Below are positions 14,239-23,232 of a stretch of DNA of 64,000 bases, piece by piece. Position numbers and translations under genes: made by a program. The notes below the pieces were generated by a model that saw nothing but the letters and a program-made list of their open reading frames with translations, was not told the origin of the DNA and did no database searches. Positions within the stretch are counted from its first letter, which is position 1. Each line of letters begins with the position of its first letter. The stretch comes from a virus, in the IMG/VR virus record IMGVR_UViG_3300005528_000063, positions 1-64,000 of that record. One strand, written 5' to 3'.

Positions 14239-15366
14239 ATGTCGGAAGATTCCGCCGTTATTGAGAGCGATGCAATCGTAGACAGCGCTCCCGAGTCCAC
14301 CTCCACGCCGGAAGCGAGTGCCCCCAGTGCCCCTTCGACGCCGGAAGCTGCACCTGCGGCGACTCCTGCACCGGCTCAGCAGACGGTGTGGGACGCCTTC
14401 CGCTCTCTCCCTGACTTCAAAGGGCAGGACGACGTGGCGATTGCACGTCGCCTCTACTCCTCGATGGAGCGTGAGAAAGCAGCAACTGAAGCTCTTGCCC
14501 AATACCAGCAGTACATCCCCTACGCCCAACAGTACCTCCAAAACCGAGAACCCTTCGAGCGATGGCTCTCCTCCCAGCGAGAGCAGCCCGCCGCCCAGCA
14601 GCAGGTCGAGAAGACCACCGCAGCGGAGGCGGTGCGCAAGTGGTGGAACCCGCCGGAAGTCCGCGAGTCGTACAAGCAGTATCTCGTGAGGGACGAGAAC
14701 GGCCGGGAAGTCATCTCGCCCGACGCTCCGCTCGACGCCAAGCACTCCCTGTACGAGTACCAGAAGTACAAGGCCGACTTCGCCCAGAAGTTCCTCACCA
14801 ATCCTGAGGAAGCGCTGGGGCCGATGATTCAGGAGATTGCCCAGCAGCAGGCCCAGCAGATCGTGCAGACGCAGTTCCAGCAGGTGCAGGAACAGCAGTT
14901 CGTCTCGTCGCTCGAGGAGCAGAACCGCGATTGGCTGTACGAGGCCGATGGCAAGACGCCCACTGAGGAGGGCAAGGCCATCGAGTCGTACATCAACGAG
15001 GCCGCCAGCTTGGGCATTCAGAGCCCTGAGGCGCGATGGGAATACGCCACGATGAAAGTGGAATTGGAGCTGCACAACAAGGTGCGTGCGATGAACGCAC
15101 AGAAGGCCCAGCGCAGTGCGTTTGAGGCTGGATTACCGCAGCAAAACGCACCTGCGCCTGTCGCTCCTGCTGCGCCTTCTGCGCCTCCTGCTGCATCTCC
15201 GGATGCACCAAGTCAGGCTCAGAAAGACATAGAGTTTCTTAGAAGGGAAGCCTCTCGCAATCCGAGCAGGAGCGCGGGAACCAGCGACCCTCGAACACCA
15301 CAGGCACCGATGACTTTTGAGCAGCGTCTCGCGAAGCAGCTTCAGCGAGACGGCATCTCTTCCTGA
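14239..15366 (+). CDS. Probable capsid scaffolding protein
   Basis: 375 residues immediately before the capsid gene. Disordered Ala/Pro/Ser-rich N-terminus (1-55), then a highly charged, Gln-rich coiled-coil centre (residues 95-240) and another Ala/Pro-rich stretch before a basic, helical C-terminus ending FEQRLAKQLQRDGISS. This architecture, acidic/disordered then coiled coil with a basic capsid-binding tail, is typical of podovirus scaffolds. No protease domain seen. Confidence 0.75.
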   Translation: MSEDSAVIESDAIVDSAPESTSTPEASAPSAPSTPEAAPAATPAPAQQTVWDAFRSLPDFKGQDDVAIARRLYSSMEREKAATEALAQYQQYIPYAQQYLQNREPFERWLSSQREQPAAQQQVEKTTAAEAVRKWWNPPEVRESYKQYLVRDENGREVISPDAPLDAKHSLYEYQKYKADFAQKFLTNPEEALGPMIQEIAQQQAQQIVQTQFQQVQEQQFVSSLEEQNRDWLYEADGKTPTEEGKAIESYINEAASLGIQSPEARWEYATMKVELELHNKVRAMNAQKAQRSAFEAGLPQQNAPAPVAPAAPSAPPAASPDAPSQAQKDIEFLRREASRNPSRSAGTSDPRTPQAPMTFEQRLAKQLQRDGISS

Positions 15367-15380
15367 AAGGGTAAAGCGAC

Positions 15381-16499
15381 ATGGCTTCGAGCGTTGACTG
15401 GGCGCGTTCTATTGGCACGACCCTGACCCTGCATCTGAAGGAAGAGGAACAAACCACCTTCCGGAAGTACAAGGTGTTCGCGGCCCTCCAGGCGAACGGC
15501 AACGTCGCCATGAATCAAGGAGGTAGGGGCTTCGACTGGCAGGTGCGCTATCGCGACATCCCTGTGTCCTCGTACACGGGTGAGTCGCCTCGAGTCTTCG
15601 CTCGGCATGCCCTCTGGCAGAGAGCCTACCTGCCCTATCGTGGCTACAGCGTGACGGATCAGATCACAAAGCGTGAGATGCTCGAGAATCGCGGTCAGGC
15701 GCAGCTCATCGACGTCGCCGGGAAGATGGCGAACCGGCTCCGCGAGTCGATGGAGTCGCACCTCAGCAAGGAAGTGTTCATCGACGGCTATGCCAGCGGC
15801 AACGACAACCGCTGGATGGGCCTGGAGTCGATGTTCGCCGTGAACGGCACGGTCAACGTCGCCAACGGCTCGCAGCGTGCGGCCAATGCGGCTGACCCGT
15901 TCGGCTTCCCCGCCGACGAGTACGCCGGCCTGAAGACCGGGCTCGGCCAGTACGCTGGCTCGCAGCTGTCTGCGGGCTCGTGGCCCCGAGTGCCGGCCGA
16001 TCCGGAGTACGACTTTTGGTCGCCCCTGGTCTGCAATTACACCAGCACCTACTTCGGCGGCGCTACGGCGACGTGGAAGGATCAGTGCATCGAGGCGATC
16101 CGCGAGTCGGTCAACCACGCGAAGCGGAACGACACTCGCGAGAACCAGATCGACATGATCCTTCTGGATCGGTCGATGTACATCCAGTTCCTCAACCGGC
16201 TGGATGCTCGTGAGCGTGCCATCGTGTCGAAGACCAACGGCCTGAAGTCCTACGGCTTCGGGGACGTGGTCGAAATCGACGGCATCGAAACCGCGAGCGA
16301 CTATGCCGTGCCGGCCGGTGTGGGGTACGCCCTGTCCATCGGCAACATGGAGATGAAGGTGATGACCGGGCAGCTGATGGAAGCGGAGGGTCCGTTCTAC
16401 AACGAGGAGCTATCCGCGTACCGCTACGCCGTGTCGGTCCTTGCCAACATCAAGATGAAGTCGCCTCGCAACTTCGTGAAGTTCGCCGCCCTCGCCTGA
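15381..16499 (+). CDS. Major capsid protein
   Basis: 372 residues. Position after the scaffold and before a decoration-like protein, length, and mixed alpha/beta content fit an HK97-fold capsid protein. Characteristic stretches are 'LKEEEQTTFRKYKVFAALQANGNVAMNQGGRGFDWQVRYR' (N-arm/E-loop side), the helical 'ANRLRESMESHLSKEVFIDGY' spine and a C-terminal beta region with 'YALSIGNMEMKVMTGQLME.EGPFYNEELSAYRYAVSVLANIKMKSPRNFVKF'. No maturation-protease gene is nearby. Confidence 0.85.
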   Translation: MASSVDWARSIGTTLTLHLKEEEQTTFRKYKVFAALQANGNVAMNQGGRGFDWQVRYRDIPVSSYTGESPRVFARHALWQRAYLPYRGYSVTDQITKREMLENRGQAQLIDVAGKMANRLRESMESHLSKEVFIDGYASGNDNRWMGLESMFAVNGTVNVANGSQRAANAADPFGFPADEYAGLKTGLGQYAGSQLSAGSWPRVPADPEYDFWSPLVCNYTSTYFGGATATWKDQCIEAIRESVNHAKRNDTRENQIDMILLDRSMYIQFLNRLDARERAIVSKTNGLKSYGFGDVVEIDGIETASDYAVPAGVGYALSIGNMEMKVMTGQLMEAEGPFYNEELSAYRYAVSVLANIKMKSPRNFVKFAALA

Positions 16500-16521
16500 C
16501 CCAGAAGGAGTTTCCTAGCAG

Positions 16522-17058
16522 ATGAGTACGTTGACTGCTGATCCCGGTTTCGCTCGCGGCCAGACGCTCGGCATTACGATGCCGGCGTATGAGGCCGACG
16601 TCGGTGACGGCTCGAACGTCGTGGGCACCCGCAAGGTGTTTCGTGACGAAGACCCGAAGACCGGCGCCCTCAAGAGCAATCGGACGGTCGAGTGCATCGC
16701 CGTGAAGAACACGAGCGGCTCTGCCCTCCTTCCCGGTGCGGTTGCCAAGTTCAAGGACTCGGCGATCCTGTCGGAGGTGGACGGTCTGGCGGTGGCGGCT
16801 ACTACGCTCATGGGCGTGGTGGACGAGTACCTCCCGGCTGCGGGCGTGCCGAACGGCGAAGTGTTCTGGCTCGTGGTGCGTGGTCCCTCGACGGTGACGA
16901 AGACTGCCACCAGCGTTGCTGCCGGTGCGGCCTACGGCCCGTCGGCTACGGCTGGCTCGGCTGCTGCGCAGGGCGCCAACGCCCAGCTCGGCTTCGCCAT
17001 CGAGACGAGCGCCACGACCTCCGGCCGGATTCTCGTCCGCACGAACGCTGGCTTCTGA
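16522..17058 (+). CDS. Probable capsid decoration protein
   Basis: 178 residues, AAGGAG before the start. Beta-rich with Gly/Ala/Thr repeats: 'VECIAVKNTSGSALLPGAVAKFKDSAILSEVDG' and 'AAGAAYGPSATAGSAAAQGANAQLGFAIET'. It resembles small head-decoration proteins encoded after capsid genes. Followed by a strong terminator, so this is the end of the highly expressed capsid unit. Confidence 0.7.
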   Translation: MSTLTADPGFARGQTLGITMPAYEADVGDGSNVVGTRKVFRDEDPKTGALKSNRTVECIAVKNTSGSALLPGAVAKFKDSAILSEVDGLAVAATTLMGVVDEYLPAAGVPNGEVFWLVVRGPSTVTKTATSVAAGAAYGPSATAGSAAAQGANAQLGFAIETSATTSGRILVRTNAGF

Positions 17059-17084
17059 TTCTCGTCATCAACGTCGCGACGTTT

Positions 17085-17126
17085 GGCCGCAGGAGGGATG
17101 GGACGCCCCCCTGCGGCCTTTCTTTT
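17085..17126 (+). terminator. Strong intrinsic terminator after capsid genes
   Basis: GGCCGCAGG (17085-17093) pairs perfectly with CCTGCGGCC (17110-17118), with an additional G/C-rich extension in the loop, then TTTCTTTT. It separates the scaffold-capsid-decoration unit from the packaging genes. Confidence 0.9.
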
Positions 17127-17145
17127 GGACTCGGGGCTTTCTTCT

Positions 17146-17355
17146 ATGCCGCTCCCAAACCAACCTAGCCCGATGAGCCAGTTCGATCAGCCTGACCGGC
17201 AGGCGATCATGGCGCAGCTCCACAAGGCCGGCCTGCTCGACTTCCCGGAGCTTGAGGACTTGAAGGTGAAGCGGGAGGTCGGCGCCGGCAGCGTACCAAC
17301 CTCGAAGGACGGCATGGCTCCGATGATTACCTCTGTACCGCAGGCAGATCGATGA
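17146..17355 (+). CDS. Small hypothetical protein, 69 aa
   Basis: Start at 17146 (MPLPNQPSP) or 17173 (MSQFDQPDRQ); both lack a strong ribosome site. Contains 'IMAQLHKAGLLDFPELEDLKVKREVG', helical. Overlaps the next start by 4 nt. Unknown. Confidence 0.5.
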   Translation: MPLPNQPSPMSQFDQPDRQAIMAQLHKAGLLDFPELEDLKVKREVGAGSVPTSKDGMAPMITSVPQADR

Positions 17356-17669
17356 GCGAAAGAATTAGGCTTCTACAGTCATTGCTCAACAGGCCGGATT
17401 TTGACCGCGAGCGATTCTATCGCGGCCTTCACGCCGAACCGCCAGCGGGCGAGCCGGCCATGCCGCCAGCGTCCGACTACGACGCCATGCGGCAGATGCA
17501 CGAGCTGCAACAGTTCTATGCACGACATGGCATGCGTGGCCTGTATCACCGTGATCAAGACGGCGGGGATCACGTCGGCAAAAAGCCGCACGTAATGCCA
17601 ACGCTCATCCTGAGAAAACTGCAAAGCGAAGGCGACCCTTACATCCCCGAGACTCCGGCAGACAGGTGA
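17352..17669 (+). CDS. Hypothetical protein, 105 aa
   Basis: Begins MSERIRLLQSLLNRPDFDRE. Helical, basic, with 'AMRQMHELQQFYARHGMRGLYHRDQDGGDHVG'. ATGA overlap with the gene before it. No family recognised; lies in the packaging operon. Confidence 0.55.
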   Translation: MSERIRLLQSLLNRPDFDRERFYRGLHAEPPAGEPAMPPASDYDAMRQMHELQQFYARHGMRGLYHRDQDGGDHVGKKPHVMPTLILRKLQSEGDPYIPETPADR

Positions 17670-17672
17670 CGC

Positions 17673-17753
17673 ATGGCAGTGCCAGGACGATCCGCCCTTG
17701 CTGTGCCCGGCGGCCCGGCCGCTGCGATTGCGGCTCGTGCCGCGCCCCTCTAG
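17673..17753 (+). CDS. MAVPG micropeptide, 26 aa
   Basis: MAVPGRSALAVPGGPAAAIA then ARAAPL. Its first residues match the N-termini of the virion proteins at 11820 (MAVPGIKS) and 37104 (MAVPGRSVVG). It may be a remnant of a larger gene or a functional leader-like peptide. Good in-frame ATG but a weak ribosome site. Confidence 0.4.
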   Translation: MAVPGRSALAVPGGPAAAIAARAAPL

Positions 17754-17773
17754 ACGCAGATGTGTGGTGAGCC

Positions 17774-18451
17774 ATGAGCGACAAGACCTGCACCGACTGC
17801 GGCGAAGACTTCCCCCTCACTCGGGACCACTTCCGGGTCAAGAAGGACGGGTCGTTCGACGCTCGGTGCGTGGTCTGTCGCGCAAAGGTGAACAGGGGCA
17901 AGAAGCGCAAGCAGAAGGCCACTGACATGAAGGCCATCGAAGAGGGCGCCCTCAGTGCCTTCACGAAGGCTGCTGGTCGTGGAGGGGAGAACATCCCGCA
18001 CTCCAGCGAACTGCTTGAGCGGCTGATGGAATACTTCGGCGGGTCCAGCGGGTTCGCCGCGATGATGGTGAAGCAGTACTTCGACGCACCTCCAGGCGGC
18101 TCGCACCGCACCAAGCTACTGGAGGGCATCGTGCGGCTCGTCACGAAGAACACTGAGCTTGGCGGCGCCAAGAAGCCACTCACCCAGTGGTCGGACGAAG
18201 AGCTTGAGAGCGAACTCGATCAGCGGCTGGGCCGCATTGCCATGAGCATTCAGGGAGGATTCCTCAATGTCCAAGTCGCGCCGGAAACCCCCGCAGATTT
18301 CGCCGCTGCCGTCCGTCAAGCGATTGGGGGCGTTCCAGCAGAGCGAGCTGAAGGAGATGCAGGCGGAGCTGGCGAGCCGCCGGATCGAAGCCTTGAAGCT
18401 CTACCGGCCGACTCCGCAGCAGGAGGAGATTCACAAGTGCAAGGCGAGTGA
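17774..18451 (+). CDS. Zinc-finger protein, candidate terminase small subunit
   Basis: 225 residues. N-terminal CTDCGEDFPLTRDHFRVKKDGSFDARCVVCR is a CxxC...CxxC zinc finger, followed by a Lys-rich region and helices (LERLMEYFGGSSGFAAMMVKQYFDAPP). Position directly before the large terminase and DNA-binding look suggest the small subunit. The last 185 nt overlap the large subunit gene in another frame; this part encodes a Pro/Ala/Gly-rich tail. Confidence 0.6.
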   Translation: MSDKTCTDCGEDFPLTRDHFRVKKDGSFDARCVVCRAKVNRGKKRKQKATDMKAIEEGALSAFTKAAGRGGENIPHSSELLERLMEYFGGSSGFAAMMVKQYFDAPPGGSHRTKLLEGIVRLVTKNTELGGAKKPLTQWSDEELESELDQRLGRIAMSIQGGFLNVQVAPETPADFAAAVRQAIGGVPAERAEGDAGGAGEPPDRSLEALPADSAAGGDSQVQGE

Positions 18452-19973
18452 GATTCTCGTACTGGGCGGCAACCGCTCAGGCAAGTCGCTCTGCACGTTC
18501 GTCGAGGATGCCCGTGCCGTCTGCGGGAAAGACCCGTACGGCAAGTACCCAGAGAAGGACGGCATCCTGGCGATTGTCGGCAAGGACTGGAAGCACATCG
18601 GCCTTGTCGTCTACCCCATGCTGTTCATGGCGGGTGCGTTCAAGATCATCAAGGACGAGCAGACCGGCGAGTGGCGGGCCTACAACCCGCTGACTGATTC
18701 GGCGCGAGAGAAGGAGGCCAAGCCAGCGCCTCCGCTGATTCCGCCTCGCATGGTGGCGAAGAAGTCGTGGATTTTGAAATCAGCGCGGTACATCCAGTCC
18801 TGCACGCTGACGAACGGCTGGCAGATTTACTTCTTCTCGTCTGAGGGAGAGCCTCCGCAGGGCTGGCAGGCGAACAGGGTCCACATCGACGAGGACGTAA
18901 ACAACGGCGATGCGTGGGTTCCTGAGATGCAGGCTCGTCTCTCCGACCGTCGCGGTGTGCTGTCTTGGTCGGCTATGCCGCACTCCCGGAATGACTCGCT
19001 TCAGTCGCTGGCAGAGCGGGCCGACAAGCTTGTCGAGCAAGGGGTCGAGAACCCGGCCATCGTCAAGTTCCAGCTGCGCTTTCTCGACAACCCCCATATC
19101 CCGTCCGATGAGAAGACCAAGCGCATCGAGGCGTGGGCTGCGCTGGGCGAGGACGTCTTGCGGATGCGCAGCGAGGGCGAGTTCATCAGCGACTCGATCC
19201 TCTGCTACCCCACGTTCGCCATGCACATTCATGGCTACGAGCGCACGGAGCTAGAGAACCTCACCGTGCCGCCCGACTGGTGCCGGTACGCGGCCATCGA
19301 CCCTGGACACGCCGTGACGTCGGTGCTGTTTGCTGCCGTTCCGCCAGACGAGTCGATGCTCTTGATCTACGACCAGCTCTATATCCGCAACTGCAACGCC
19401 ATCATCTTCGGGGAGAAGATGCGCGAGAAGTGCATGGGGCAGAACTTCCACGCCTTCCTCATCGACATGCACGGCGGCCGCCTCCGGGAAATCGGGTCAG
19501 GCCGCCTGCCGGTCGAGCTGTACACGGAGGAGCTGAAGAAGCAGGGCGTGTCGAGCCAGACCACCGGGCACAGTTTTATTGCTGGCTGTGATGACATTCA
19601 GGCCCGCATGTCGGCCGTCCGCAACTACCTGCACATTCGCCCTGAGGGCAAGCCGACGCTGCGGGTGCTGCGGAGCGCCTGCCCCGACCTCGAGCGGGAA
19701 ATGAAGCGCTACAAGCACAAGACCCAGCTGGTTGCCGGAACCTACGTGGTGACGGACCAGCCGAACACTCGGGGCGAAGTCCACGCCTGCCAGTGTCTTG
19801 AGTATTTGTGTGCCTATCGACCTCGATACCACAAGCCTAAGGTGGATGCCGGTCCCGAACCCTGGTACGTCGACTGGATGCGGAAGCGCAAGAAGCGCAT
19901 GGCCGCAGAGGCCGACGACTTCATCTTCTTAGGCCCACAGTCAGGAGCAAAATATGGAAGCCGAATCCTTTAG
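18267..19973 (+). CDS. terL: Terminase large subunit
   Basis: 568 residues; start supported by GGGAGGA seven bases upstream. Walker A GGNRSGKS (67-74), Walker B VHIDED (205-210), and the nuclease domain's first aspartate in AAIDPGH (D345) followed by a second acidic cluster FLIDMHG. This packages DNA into proheads with ATP and cuts concatemers. The start lies inside the preceding gene by 185 nt. Confidence 0.92.
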   Translation: MSKSRRKPPQISPLPSVKRLGAFQQSELKEMQAELASRRIEALKLYRPTPQQEEIHKCKASEILVLGGNRSGKSLCTFVEDARAVCGKDPYGKYPEKDGILAIVGKDWKHIGLVVYPMLFMAGAFKIIKDEQTGEWRAYNPLTDSAREKEAKPAPPLIPPRMVAKKSWILKSARYIQSCTLTNGWQIYFFSSEGEPPQGWQANRVHIDEDVNNGDAWVPEMQARLSDRRGVLSWSAMPHSRNDSLQSLAERADKLVEQGVENPAIVKFQLRFLDNPHIPSDEKTKRIEAWAALGEDVLRMRSEGEFISDSILCYPTFAMHIHGYERTELENLTVPPDWCRYAAIDPGHAVTSVLFAAVPPDESMLLIYDQLYIRNCNAIIFGEKMREKCMGQNFHAFLIDMHGGRLREIGSGRLPVELYTEELKKQGVSSQTTGHSFIAGCDDIQARMSAVRNYLHIRPEGKPTLRVLRSACPDLEREMKRYKHKTQLVAGTYVVTDQPNTRGEVHACQCLEYLCAYRPRYHKPKVDAGPEPWYVDWMRKRKKRMAAEADDFIFLGPQSGAKYGSRIL

Positions 19974-20313
19974 CCCGCCGACGGTCAGGATTGGCGACAG
20001 CGTGTACTGGTATCACGACCCGCTCACCTGCGCCGAGCCGGTGCTTGGGTGGATCGTGCAGCGGCCGGGCATCAACACGGTCTGCGTGCTGACGTTCAGT
20101 CCGCTCTCCGGCTTTCAGGAGAAGCCCTCCGTCCGGCACCGCGACGATCCCGGTCTTCAGGAAAACCCCGACTGGCGGCAGTGGGGATGCTGGGAGTTCT
20201 CTCCGCAGACCGCACAGCTCAAGAAGCTCGACGGCTTGATGTCTCAGATCGCCAACCTGACGGAACAGGTTGCCCTTGCAAGGAAGCAAAACGGTGGAAC
20301 CAAGAACGGGTGA
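19954..20313 (+). CDS. Conserved small protein between terminase and portal, 119 aa
   Basis: Begins MEAESFSPPTVRIGDSVYWYHDP. The beta-rich 'VRIGDSVYWYHDP....AEPVLGWIVQRPGINTVCVLTF' pattern recurs between terminase and portal genes in related phages. It has a short helical tail. Overlaps terminase by 20 nt and the portal start. Function unknown. Confidence 0.65.
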   Translation: MEAESFSPPTVRIGDSVYWYHDPLTCAEPVLGWIVQRPGINTVCVLTFSPLSGFQEKPSVRHRDDPGLQENPDWRQWGCWEFSPQTAQLKKLDGLMSQIANLTEQVALARKQNGGTKNG

Positions 20314-22318
20314 GGATGCCCTGCGCTCGATTGCGCAAGGGTGGATCAAGAAGATCGAGCTGTCGCTGAAGCACAAGCGCCCCTTCACGGAAGACGCGAA
20401 GGAGGCGATGTGCTTCTTCGACGGTCCTCACAACTGGTTCTGGCGTGACACGTACGCCCGGCACGAGTACGGCTACAACCGCACGATTGCGCCCCCCGCC
20501 TTTCGTATGCAGTGCAACCGTGTTTTCGAGGCCGTGAAGCTGTTCGGCAGCGTCATCTACCACCGCAATCCGGTGCGTACGGTCACGCCGGCCCGCTACC
20601 CGTTCGTCACGCCAGAGGTGGTTGGCGCCATGGACGACGCCAGCATGATGGCGTACCAGCAGGCTGCCCAAGAGACGATGCGCCTGTCGGAGGTGCGCAA
20701 GGTGGCGGCCCTGCTGATGGAGCGATACTTGAACTACACCCCCAACGAGCTTGACCTCAAGACGCACAGTCGCCGCGTCGTGGACGAGGCCATCATCAAG
20801 GGGATGGGCGTGTGGTGGACGGAGCTTGTCCAGCTTCCCGGCACCAACATGGCGCTCGTGGGGTCGTTCGCGGACAGCGTCGACAACTTTACGATGGACC
20901 CGGACGCCACCGAGATCGAGGACATTACGTGGTGCGCCCGCCGCTGCACGCACCCGATCGACGTCGTGGCTCGTCAGTACGGCCTCGACCGGGAGCAGCT
21001 CAAGGGCCACCTCGAAGGCGTCAAGCCGATTGACGGCGATGCCGAGTCGCAGATTTTCAGCGACGACGACGCTCCCTACAAGGGGCGCCGTGTCGGCAAG
21101 AGTAATGAGCTGGTGACCTACTGGAAGATTTGGAGCAAGACGGGGCTGGGCGACCGACTCAAGGACATGCCCAAAGACCTCGTCGGCGCCTTCGACGGGC
21201 TGGGCGACAACTGCTACGTCGTGGTGTGCGAGGGCGTGAATTTCCCCCTCAACATGCCGCCGTCGATGCTGGAGGCTCCCGTCGAGGAGTCGGCTGGCGT
21301 GCCGCCGGACCTGTTCCGTGCGGTGCAGTGGCCGATCCCGTTCTGGGCAGAGGCGAATGGCTGGCCGTTCGTGCCGCTCGACTTCCACCGGAAGCCCGGC
21401 TACATCTGGCCCATCTCGCACATCAAGCCCGGCATTGGCGAGCTTCGGTTCATCAACTTCGCGCTGTCGTTCATCGCCCAGCGCGTTGCCGTCAGCTGCG
21501 AGACGCTGCTTGGCGTCAGCAAGGCTGCGGACCAAGACATCAAGGATCAAATCCTTGCTGGCTCGGAAAAGGGATTCAAGGTCGTCGAGATCAGCGAAAC
21601 GCTCGGCCGCAGCGTGAACGACCTCATCTCGGTCTTCCAGATGCCGGAGGTTTCTCCGGAGTTGTGGAAGATTTTGGAGGCCGTGACGGCGATGTTCGAC
21701 AAGCGGGTCGGCCTGACCGAACTCGCCTACGCTATGACCTCCAGCCAGATACGGAGTGCCACAGAGGCGACCGTGAAGGCGGAGCAGCTGTCGGTGCGCC
21801 CAGACGACATGGCGAACCGGCTAGAAGACTCTATGAGTCTGCTGGCTCGCAGGGAGGCGTTTGCGGCCCGGTGGCTCTTGGAGCCGCAGGATGTCGAGCC
21901 GGTCATCGGGCCGCTTGGTGCCGCCGCATGGGCGCAGCACGTCAAGCCGCTGGACCCGGCGGTCCTGGCTCGGGAGTTCGAGTACCGCATCGAGGCCGGC
22001 TCGGCCCGCAAGCCGAACAAGGCGACCCGTGTCGAGCAGATGCAGGCCGCCCTCCAGACGCTTGGGCCGATCCTGCAAGGGCTGGTGCCGATGGGAGTCG
22101 TAGACCCGCTGAACGCCCTCATCACCGACTGGGCCGACAGCCTCGACATCGACGCCAAGCCGTACCTCATTCCACCCCCTCCGGCGCCGCCTGCGCCTGA
22201 CCCATCCCAGCAGCCGCCCGCAGGCCCGGAGGGGGTGGGTGGGGGTTCTGAGGCTCCGCTGCCTCCAGAAGCCCCGCCGGCCGACATTCCGCAGGTGCCG
22301 CCAGAAATGCAGCCGTGA
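20294..22318 (+). CDS. Portal protein
   Basis: About 674 residues. The GTG at 20294 follows AAGGAAG and is preferred; a TTG at 20270 is an alternative. Helical, with the stem/wing-type pattern: 'WFWRDTYARHEYGYNRTIAPPAFRMQCNRVFEAVKLFGSVIYHRNP' early, 'KPGYIWPISHIKPGIGELRFINFALSFIAQRVAVSCETLLGVSKAADQDIKDQILAG' in the centre, and a Pro-rich C-terminus (PPPPAPPAPDPSQQPP). Forms the dodecameric DNA gate at one vertex. Confidence 0.85.
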   Translation: MEPRTGEDALRSIAQGWIKKIELSLKHKRPFTEDAKEAMCFFDGPHNWFWRDTYARHEYGYNRTIAPPAFRMQCNRVFEAVKLFGSVIYHRNPVRTVTPARYPFVTPEVVGAMDDASMMAYQQAAQETMRLSEVRKVAALLMERYLNYTPNELDLKTHSRRVVDEAIIKGMGVWWTELVQLPGTNMALVGSFADSVDNFTMDPDATEIEDITWCARRCTHPIDVVARQYGLDREQLKGHLEGVKPIDGDAESQIFSDDDAPYKGRRVGKSNELVTYWKIWSKTGLGDRLKDMPKDLVGAFDGLGDNCYVVVCEGVNFPLNMPPSMLEAPVEESAGVPPDLFRAVQWPIPFWAEANGWPFVPLDFHRKPGYIWPISHIKPGIGELRFINFALSFIAQRVAVSCETLLGVSKAADQDIKDQILAGSEKGFKVVEISETLGRSVNDLISVFQMPEVSPELWKILEAVTAMFDKRVGLTELAYAMTSSQIRSATEATVKAEQLSVRPDDMANRLEDSMSLLARREAFAARWLLEPQDVEPVIGPLGAAAWAQHVKPLDPAVLAREFEYRIEAGSARKPNKATRVEQMQAALQTLGPILQGLVPMGVVDPLNALITDWADSLDIDAKPYLIPPPPAPPAPDPSQQPPAGPEGVGGGSEAPLPPEAPPADIPQVPPEMQP

Positions 22319-22893
22319 CGGGACACAAACCTATGGGTGCCATGAGCGACGCTATCGACCTGCCGCCGGACATTGCCAACGCCTCGCACGAGGTGCGGTC
22401 GCACTACGTCCGCATGGTGCAGGACGGCCAGAGCCCCCGCTTTGCCGAGATGTGCGCTCTCCAGGCTCCTCCCGGCACGCGAGGCACAGATCGGGCCTTC
22501 ATGCAGGGCCGCATGGCTGGCGAGTGGCTAAACGCTCTGCCAAAGAAGCAGGCGGCTTGGCTTATCAAGCAGGCGGAAGCAGCCGGGATCAGCACGACCG
22601 GCAAGTTCTACATGGGCGGAATCGCGGACAAGCGGGGCCACCTCGACCCAGAGGCGTGGGTGGATTCGACCGCCGACATTCTCAAGGTGGCGAAGAAGCG
22701 CGACCTCGAAGTTCACGGAATCGTGGACTACGTGCCGCCCGAGAAAGGCCCACCGAAAGAGGTCGACATCAACCCCCGCATCCTTCGTGAGCATGTCCGC
22801 AAGGAGATGAAAGCCAACCCGAAGCTCAAGCGCGGAGAGGCGATCGAGAAGGTGAAGGACCGCATTGTGCCCCACTGGAAAAGGAAGAAGTGA
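22315..22893 (+). CDS. Head-module hypothetical protein, 192 aa
   Basis: GTG at 22315 overlaps the portal stop; ATG at 22333 or 22342 are alternatives. Contains 'RSHYVRMVQDGQSPRFAEMCALQAPPGTRGTDRAFMQGR', a signature I have seen next to portal genes, and a basic helical C-terminus (KRGEAIEKVKDRIVPHWKRKK). Function unknown. Confidence 0.65.
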   Translation: MTGHKPMGAMSDAIDLPPDIANASHEVRSHYVRMVQDGQSPRFAEMCALQAPPGTRGTDRAFMQGRMAGEWLNALPKKQAAWLIKQAEAAGISTTGKFYMGGIADKRGHLDPEAWVDSTADILKVAKKRDLEVHGIVDYVPPEKGPPKEVDINPRILREHVRKEMKANPKLKRGEAIEKVKDRIVPHWKRKK

Positions 22894-23225
22894 TGCCGAA
22901 CAAGATCGAACGCCTGAACTCGATTGCCGGGCCAATCACGGTCACGGCCTCTGCTGCAACTAGCCCCAAGATTCCGTTCGGCCCTGCCGGCGGTGGCGTC
23001 ATCATCGTGGACTCGCTGGCTGGGGGCGCAACCACGCTGGCGTGGCACGTCGCCTTCGGTCCCGACCTTGAGGCTCGCCCGCTCTTCGACGGCACGACCG
23101 CTGTCACGACCAGCGTGACGGCTGGCCGAGCCTACGCCATTCCGGATGCGGCCTTTGCGGCTCCGTACATCGTGGCCGTTGCCAATGCCGGCACTGCTTC
23201 CATTCGCATCAGCGTGAAGGGCTAG
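22893..23225 (+). CDS. Small beta-rich virion protein, 110 aa
   Basis: ATG at 22893 in TGATG overlap. 'SIAGPITVTASAATSPKIPFGPAGGGVIIVDSLAGGATTLAWHVAF' is a beta-sandwich-like sequence. Possibly a decoration or fibre-attachment protein; it is placed directly before the giant adhesin. Confidence 0.55.
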   Translation: MPNKIERLNSIAGPITVTASAATSPKIPFGPAGGGVIIVDSLAGGATTLAWHVAFGPDLEARPLFDGTTAVTTSVTAGRAYAIPDAAFAAPYIVAVANAGTASIRISVKG

Positions 23226-23232
23226 ATCACAC

